A DNA stretch of 64,000 nt from Lactarius indigo. Its lineage: Eukaryota > Basidiomycota > Agaricomycetes > Russulales > Russulaceae. Positions 58,201 through 64,000 of this stretch are shown here, in pieces (the first letter of the stretch is position 1; each line of letters opens with the position of its first letter). The stretch is from the NCBI GenBank assembly GCA_025766275.1, contig JAFKAC010000165.1, forward strand, positions 1 to 64,000, in the 5' to 3' direction. The position numbers and the translations under genes were made by a program. The notes beneath the pieces were generated by a model. The model saw only the letters and a list, made by a program, of their open reading frames with translations. It made no database searches and had not been told where the DNA came from.

Positions 58201-59911
58201 CCGTCCAACGCCTCATGAAAAGGCACAAGAAGCATGGGTGCGCAACAAAGATACGCCCAAGTTTCGCGTCAACGACCTCGTGTGGCTGGAAGGGAAACAC
58301 CTCCGAACCAATCAACCAACGGCGAAATTAGCGGCGCGATGCCACGGACCTTTCAGGGTAATCCAGGTGATGTCGCCCTATAACTATCGATTAGAACTTC
58401 CCACGCAATGGAGCATACACCCAGTGTTCCACATTGATCTTCTCACCCCATACAAACAAACTCCCTTACATGGGGAGAACTTTGCACATCCGCCACCCGA
58501 ACTGATTGATGGAGAAGAAGAGTACGAGGTTGAGGCCATTCTAGACACCCGGCACTTCGGCAGAGGAAGATGCCTCCAATACCTTGTGAAATGGAAGGGC
58601 TATCCAGACTCGGAGAACCAGTGGGTCGACAAGAATGACGTTTTCGCACCAGAAGCGCTCCATCTATATCAGGAAGCACAGACGCACGCAAAAATGATTA
58701 AAACGAGCAGCACAGGAGCTGAAGGAAGTCATCCCCTCTACCTTCGCACCATTAACACTTACATGCCTACTTCTCCTCTCCGCCATGTCACACAAGCGGC
58801 ACTCCTCGACTCCCTCGCACAAGACGCCCGAGCCCTCTTGGCTGCGGACGACGACACAGAAGTACCAAACACTCAGCTCGCCCCATGGGCACCTCTTACA
58901 CCAGCAGAGGGGCCCATCACTGCACAAGAATGGATCAACGTCGTCAGCCGCTTCCCCGATCCAACAACCACCCCCGACGACGAACAAGCCGTCGTCCACG
59001 TCTTCCAAAACGACGCAGGGGAACGCGAACCCATTGCTGCTATCCCCCCAAGCGACGACCTCATTGGCGTTCGCGGAGTTTTCCCGAGCAACGACCAGCG
59101 TTCAAGCGCTGATGGAGTACGAGTTGGAGGGGTGGAGGAGAGTGGCAGTGGAGTGGCAGAAGGAACAGCTCGACTCCGCAGCGGCCCAACTGAGGGAGAT
59201 GTGAGAGCGGCGGCAGCGATGGCGGCAGCTGAGGCTGGCCATGACGACGAAGATTATTACCCGGCGAGACACTCCTTCCTTCGAACGAAACGTGACCCTG
59301 ATAATCCCCTCATCACACCCTGGCTCGTCTACTCCGACAGGTCCCCCATGTATCGAGGATGTGTGTGCGTGCCTGGCGCCGCCGATCATCACCCGTTCAC
59401 CGCCACCGACGACCCCGCACATGTCATTGCGCCTGAAGGGTTCCGGGTGAACCGACGACCCCATTACATTCGATACCCCATCACCGGGCCCGATGGAGTA
59501 GAGCAGGATGCGTCACATGTCCAGATCATCGGAGGGGCAGACCCCCTTATCCTCGGAGTTATACCGGGTTCACCGCATGTGTATGGTAAGCCCTTCTACA
59601 CCGAACCCCACGTATCCGCCGCGCTCCGCCCCACGTACCCCCACGAGGATCTTGTCGTCTTCGAGGCTGACTGCGTCACCGACCGAGCCCTCAATTGAAT
59701 TAATGATGAGTCGCTCACGGCGGAGGTCACGCGCTTCCGCACAGCCAGCTACGAGCTGGATCGACTTCACGCACGAGTGAGTCAGCTACGTGCCATGATC
59801 GAATGCGCGCAGGACGACAGGCAGGACTCAATTTACTGCTTGGAGCGCGCCACTGCTTTAGAGCGCATTGCAGATGAGCAAAAGGACTGGCCGGCACGAG
59901 ACTTTCGGTGA
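55200..59911 (+). pseudogene. A4 Pol with chromodomain and long C-terminal extension
   Basis: Protease: NALVDSGATDNFVRP near 55325. RT: FFFIKKKDGKLRPVQDY, LDIRWGYNNIRI, FSLTNSPTTF (Ser for Gly), VYMDDIGIATHF near 56385. RNase H: LEVDASGYAVGAIL, YDLELLAIVKALRNW, SDHLNLQYW. Integrase: HGHPGITKMQR, CVECQRNK, AVDFITKLPES, KIISDRDPRFTS, NGQSERTNQW. Chromodomain: YEVEAILDTRHFG...LQYLVKWKGYPDSENQW near 58530-58630. Breaks: TGA 55272, 57312, 57606 and 59696, and a one-base loss in an A run near 58215. The extension (about 58665-59911) has DDEDYYPARHS, ITPWLVYSD, GFRVNRRPHYIRYPITGP and GVIPGSPHVYGKPFY, also present in A2. Ends TGA 59909-59911, then polypurine tract and 3' LTR. Confidence 0.9.
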
Positions 59912-59940
59912 GTCAGGGTCTCACGCTGAAAAGGGGGTGA

Positions 59941-60271
59941 TGTTACATTTCAACTCGATGTGGACGGACTCGTAGTACGACTTAGGACCCTTACTGTACC
60001 GGTTGCAACTACGGCGGTAAGGTAGATTAGTTGCGGACTTTACCACGGTGATACGGTAGTGCGATAGGAGATACGGGACGATTGCTGACTGATGATCACG
60101 CCACTAATACTAGTAGTAGTAGTATTAGGGTTCGAGTTACTTACGCGATACGTTGGACGCTACATTACTGTGACTCATAGCAGCACTTGAAAGCCTGCTC
60201 GACTTGTATTTAATCTGTCTTGTGAAGACCAAGATACACCATCTTGGTCTTCTTGAATTGTCACTTGTTCC

Positions 60272-60304
<33 letters not shown>

Positions 60305-60477
60305 GCCTATTACTTCGCATTCGACTTTGTATCATCAAGAACTTGTCGGTGTGCCTCCGAGCATTCACTGAAGACAAGTGCATGGACCTTCGTGTCATCG
60401 TGTTAGGATCAGGATTATTCGCTAAGTGGTTACCGCCATCCAGGCTCAAGTCAAGCTAACGTCATGACGGCGTTACA
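59941..60477 (+). repeat. A4 3' LTR
   Basis: TGTTACATTTCAAC...GGCGTTACA, preceded by the polypurine tract AAAAGGGGGTGA and followed by AATCA, where A3 Gag resumes with NPETGRRMTADDAAIF. Confidence 0.93.
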
Positions 60478-61839
60478 AATCAACCCGGAAACCGGAAGAC
60501 GAATGACGGCTGACGATGCCGCAATATTTCGAGCAATAGGGTCCGACAGGGGAGACCCACCATCAGGAAGACCGCTTGCATTAGAGCTACCGCTGGGAGT
60601 CGGAGGACCTAGTGGAGACCCCCCACCACCGCCCGGTGGGGGGATCCCCTTCGACATACAAAGACCCAAACCGCCACAAGGACCACCCGCAGGACTTCCA
60701 GGAGGCGGTGGAGGCGGTGGAGGTGGTGGGGGCGACGCCGGAGGAGGAGGACATCACAACGAAAAGCTAACCGGCAAGCCACCCTCTATCTTTGACGGGG
60801 ACAGACTAAAGATAGATCAATTCTTGACGCAGTGGCACGTTTATTGGGGGATGAACCTAGAAGCCCCCATCATGCACAACGATTACAGGAGGAGTCTCCT
60901 GTTCCTCTCCTACATCAAGGGAGGGGCAGTGAGTGAATGGGTCTTGTCGTTCCTCAATTGGCTCAACAGACAAATACAAAGGGGAATTAGCCCCTATACA
61001 AGAGAACTGTGGGAGGCTGTAGCCGACAGCTTCAGCCAGCGATTCGAGAATATGCTGGAACGAGAACAAGCACAAGCCATACTAAGAAAAGGCTTCAAAA
61101 TGACCAGGGAGGACATTGACAAGTACGTCAATGACTTTGAACAGCTCACGCAGAAGGCTCATTACCAACTTAACGAACCACAAACCATCGACCTCTTCAC
61201 ATCGGGTCTGCCCAAGGAGCTATTCAAAAACGCATTTCAATTTGACGACCCAGTCACGTTCGACGATTGGAAGAGAGCCGTCCTCAAAAGGCAGAAAAAC
61301 TACATACACCTCAAAGCGAGGCTCAACGAATACAAGAATACTCAAACACAACCAAAGAAACAGAGCGGTAACGCTGGATGGACGCTTCTGCAAAACCTAC
61401 CTCAGACCAACCCCTGGGCAATGGACACATCAGCCGATCGTGCCAAGGTACGACTCACGGGCTCCAAAGACATCAACTTCAACAAACTACCCCACAACAA
61501 CTAGCCAATGCCGCCATTTCCGCCAAGGGGAGGCCCCAGAGCCAGAGGATGAGGAAGGGGAGGATCCCGGAGAGACTTAAGGAACGTCCTTTGCTACAAT
61601 TGTCATGCACCGGGCCACCTCTCACAAAACTGTCCACATCCCCATATACAAAGGCAATGGCAGAACACACCATCAAGCAGCCGTATGACGGAGACCACGG
61701 GATACTTCCAAGGGCCCGTATCACAATATGAACCATCGCTGCCATAATACGCGTCGCCAGCACCTAGCACAACACCAATGCCTCAGATTAACGCAGCAAG
61801 CACGAAGACGGCAGGAGAACAGGCGAAGGAGTGGCTCAC
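60478..61839 (+). pseudogene. A3 Gag, capsid and zinc knuckle
   Basis: Continues A3 Gag after A4: RMTADDAAIFRAIGSDRG, a Gly/Pro-rich linker with a run of Gly, FDGDRLKIDQFLTQWHVYW, REQAQAILRKGFKMTRED and IDLFTSGLPKELFK. TAG 61502-61504 replaces a Trp codon seen in A4. TGA 61550 falls inside the RG-rich segment. CCHC knuckle CYNCHAPGHLSQNC is at about 61592-61633. A TAA near 61745 follows. It ends at AKEWLT, where the solo LTR begins. Confidence 0.83.
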
Positions 61840-62407
61840 TGTTACGATTCTCTTGGACTCGTCTCTTTCCCTACCATTATTCCCTTCCCACACTATACGA
61901 GCCCTGTACGACTACGCGGACTTTACGATTACCCGGTTTCTACCACGTGCCTTGCTTATTGACGTTCTCTTTTGATAAAGCTCGACATGTGCCAGTTTCC
62001 AACTTGTTCCCTCTCACGCGCGACCCTGCGTGATTCTCCCTTATTCTCGATATGTCCCTGCTTTGTTCCCCTTATGTTCATCCCTTTCTTCCTCGATCTG
62101 GCGATGGCGCCATCTGTTTGTGATGGCCATACAGTACGATTCCTATTTAACTCTAGTCATACCTAGCTTGTACAGTAGACTAGACTTCTTGTGTAATACT
62201 ACACTCGTCTACGCGAAGTCCCCTTGTCTCCCGATTCTCGTTTTCGCTAGGCCTTCGAGTCTTAGCCTTCCTCTATAGTCCAAGTGACATACGTCCTTGT
62301 GACTCTTGTGCATCATCCATACTGAAGTCGAGCCTTTGAGCTTTGACTACCAAACGATCGACTGACTTAGTACAGGTCGTACTCAACGCCCCTGTAGTGG
62401 CGTCACA
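61840..62407 (+). repeat. Solo LTR, family X (568 bp), TSD CTCAC
   Basis: TGTTACGATTC...GGCGTCACA, homologous to 44544-45128. CTCAC at 61835-61839 and 62408-62412. The A3 Gag frame resumes directly with TQVANSTDEVKDLILQ. Confidence 0.9.
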
Positions 62408-62466
62408 CTCACGCAGGTGGCCAATAGTACGGACGAGGTAAAGGACCTCATACTTCAAGATTTGTG

Positions 62467-62482
62467 GGGAAAAGAGGGTTTT
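62467..62482 (+). promoter_or_regulatory. A3 candidate -1 frameshift site
   Basis: G-GGA-AAA at 62467-62473 and G-GGT-TTT at 62476-62482, both in the Gag frame, just before Gag TAA at 62492-62494. Same layout as A2. Confidence 0.5.
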
Positions 62483-64000
62483 CAGGACGCCTAAACCCGT
62501 CGGTCTGGGTGAGGGCTTTACAATGTAATTCTGTAATCGTGACAATGTGCTATCGATCTCTGTGAATTCCAGTGACCGTCTGAACGAATTACCAAACGAC
62601 CGAAACAAACGCCTTGGTCGACTCAGGAGTGACCGATAACTTTATTCAACCAAGTATGGTGGCCCAGGTGGGTATCCCGGTACAGCCTCTAGATACGCCA
62701 CGCAAAATATGGAACATCGATAATACCGAAAACAAAGCTGGGTTAATCACTCATTATGTTAACCTAGAGGTAAAAACGTGCCAACAGGTGAAGAAGATGA
62801 CCTTCCTAGTCACCAACCTCGGAAGCGAAGACATGGTGCTGGGCTACCCATGGCTGAGCGCCTTTGAACCTGCCATTAGCTGGGCTACGGCGACCATGCA
62901 CCCCGACATGCGACCGGTAGTATTGGCAACTACTGAAGAACTGCTCTCCACGCCCGTCATCCGAGCTCTCATTACTGCAGAAAAGGAAGACATCGTTCGA
63001 GAGCTGGAAGAGGAGACTTTCGCTAGGGCCACCACCTCGACGGAATTGGCCATACAAGCAAAACAACAACAGATGGCGGCCGAGCTCCCTCCTGTATACG
63101 CAATGTTCAGCAAGCTGTTCAATGAGCAAGCCTTGCATCATTTCCCTCCGGCAAGACCATGGGATCACGCAATAGACTTCAAACCTTCTGCACCGGCCAC
63201 CATAGACTGCAAAATATACCCTATGACACAGAAAGAAGAGGGCAAACTCAAGGAGTTCTTGGAAGAGAAGCTGAAACAGGGATACCTACGTCCGTCCATC
63301 TCCCCGTACGCATCTTCCTTTTTCTTCATCAAAAAGAAGGATGGAAAACTACGCCCGGTTCAGGACTATCAAGTTATCAATTCACACACCATCCGCAACC
63401 AGTACCCACTACCGCTAATCCAGGACCTCATCCTCGACCTCAGCAACGCCCATATTTACACGAAACTTGACATTCACTGGGGCTATAACAACATACGGAT
63501 ACGCGATGGCGACCAAGAGAAAGCCACGTTCAAAACCAAGTTTGGCCTTTTTGAACCAACAGTCATGTTTTTCGGCCTCACTAACTCCCCTGCGACCTTC
63601 CAAGCCATGATGAATCACATCTACCGGGACACGATAGCAAAACACAAGCGTTTGGGCACCACGATACATGTCTATATGGATGATATCAGTATCGCCACTC
63701 ATTTTGACCATAATTTAGCGGCCCACGTCGCTGCGGTTCACGATGTCCTACGGGTGGCACAGGAACACGACCTCTACTTCAAACTCGAAAAATGCCTATT
63801 TCATCAGCCGCGTATGGATTACCTGGGGGTAATCCTTGAAAGGGGGGTAACTCACATGGACCCTGTAAAAGTTCAAGGCATCAAAGATTGGCCAACGCCA
63901 ACAAAGGTCAAAGATGTCCGATCCTTCCTAGGTTTCTGCAACTTTTACCAACTCTTCATCCGCGGCTTCGCAACTCACGCCAAACCACTCACCAAATTGA
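62483..64000 (+). pseudogene. A3 Pol, partial: protease and reverse transcriptase
   Basis: The -1 frame after the Gag end has TGA near 62561 and 62581-62583, at sites where A2 has CGA and CGC. It is then open to the window end. Protease: NALVDSGVTDNFIQ near 62610 (Val for Ala). RT: FFFIKKKDGKLRPVQDY, LDIHWGYNN (His for Arg), FGLTNSPATF, VYMDDISIATHF near 63672, then FLGFCNFYQLFI (Gln for Arg). These Arg losses are CGN to CAN changes, the same process seen on the other strand as TGA stops. The remainder lies beyond the window. Confidence 0.88.

Larger units (their letters stand above)
52582..60482 (+). mobile_element. Element A4: complete LTR retrotransposon with TSD AATCA
   Basis: Both LTRs are 537 bp (52587-53123 and 59941-60477), and AATCA flanks them (52582-52586, 60478-60482). 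It is inserted in A3 Gag in the same orientation. The LTRs differ at roughly a dozen sites, nearly all CpG against TpG/CpA. Gag and Pol carry at least eleven in-frame stops, so the copy is defective. Confidence 0.93.
51438..64000 (+). mobile_element. Element A3: LTR retrotransposon, split twice, runs off the window
   Basis: 5' LTR, primer site and Gag leader are followed by element A4 (52587-60477), the rest of Gag, a family X solo LTR (61840-62407), the end of Gag, and Pol through the RT thumb at the window edge. Matching TSDs show both insertions were into A3 (AATCA for A4, CTCAC for the solo LTR). Confidence 0.9.

Noticed and set aside
1..64000. tRNA genes, rRNA, telomeric repeats, CRISPR arrays
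   Set aside because: No A/B-box pair with cloverleaf potential, no rRNA-like sequence, no TTAGGG arrays and no regularly spaced identical repeats were seen.

Overview
This window looks like a transposon-dense, accessory part of an Agaricomycete (basidiomycete) genome. The grounds are short GT-AG introns (mostly 41-91 nt), protein families expanded in mushroom-forming fungi (crinkler-type NTPase/nuclease, Tnp2-like CACTA transposase, a WD40-like protein), and chromodomain Ty3 retrotransposons whose copies carry many CpG-to-TpG/CpA changes. I cannot name the species. I found no rRNA, tRNA, CRISPR array or bacterial-type operon. Exon joins and family names come from reading the sequence; no database was searched.

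Layout. 1-2368: a leftward, frameshifted Ty3 gag with its 5' LTR (E0). 2369-9133: mostly non-coding, with a two-exon hypothetical gene (3342-4041), a decayed gene end that recurs inverted 18 kb away (4200-5126), and low-complexity GC-rich sequence. 9134-12096: crinkler-type P-loop NTPase/PD-(D/E)XK gene with four apparent frameshifts. 13669-14343: three-exon hypothetical gene (minus). 15055-15336: MITE-like element. 15604-19540: six-exon Tnp2-like transposase. 20311-22950: Pro/Ser-rich ORF and a repeated gene family. 23055-24684: eight-exon WD40-like gene with a C-terminal membrane segment. 24685-28980: non-coding repeats, a small candidate gene, and a minus-strand relic of the repeated family.

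28981-64000 is mainly nested retrotransposons. A leftward chromodomain Ty3 element (M1) is split by a complete rightward element (A2, 34029-41637, TSD TGGTT). A truncated Copia element (42491-44543) follows and ends at a solo LTR. One apparently intact host gene, a LARGE-like glycosyltransferase (46081-47670, minus), lies between repeats. A non-autonomous element with very long inverted repeats (48169-50892, TSD GGTCACG) hosts a solo LTR in one arm. A third Ty3 copy, A3 (from 51438 past the window end), is split by A4 (52587-60477, TSD AATCA) and by another solo LTR (61840-62407, TSD CTCAC).

The Ty3 copies share a mechanism. Next to the LTR each has a 10-11 nt primer-binding site complementary to the predicted 5' end of its own transcript, as in Tf1/sushi self-priming. 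In family A, gag and pol are in different frames, with candidate -1 slippery heptamers just before the gag stop. Most premature stops are TGA where a related copy has CGN, which suggests CpG methylation and deamination rather than random decay.
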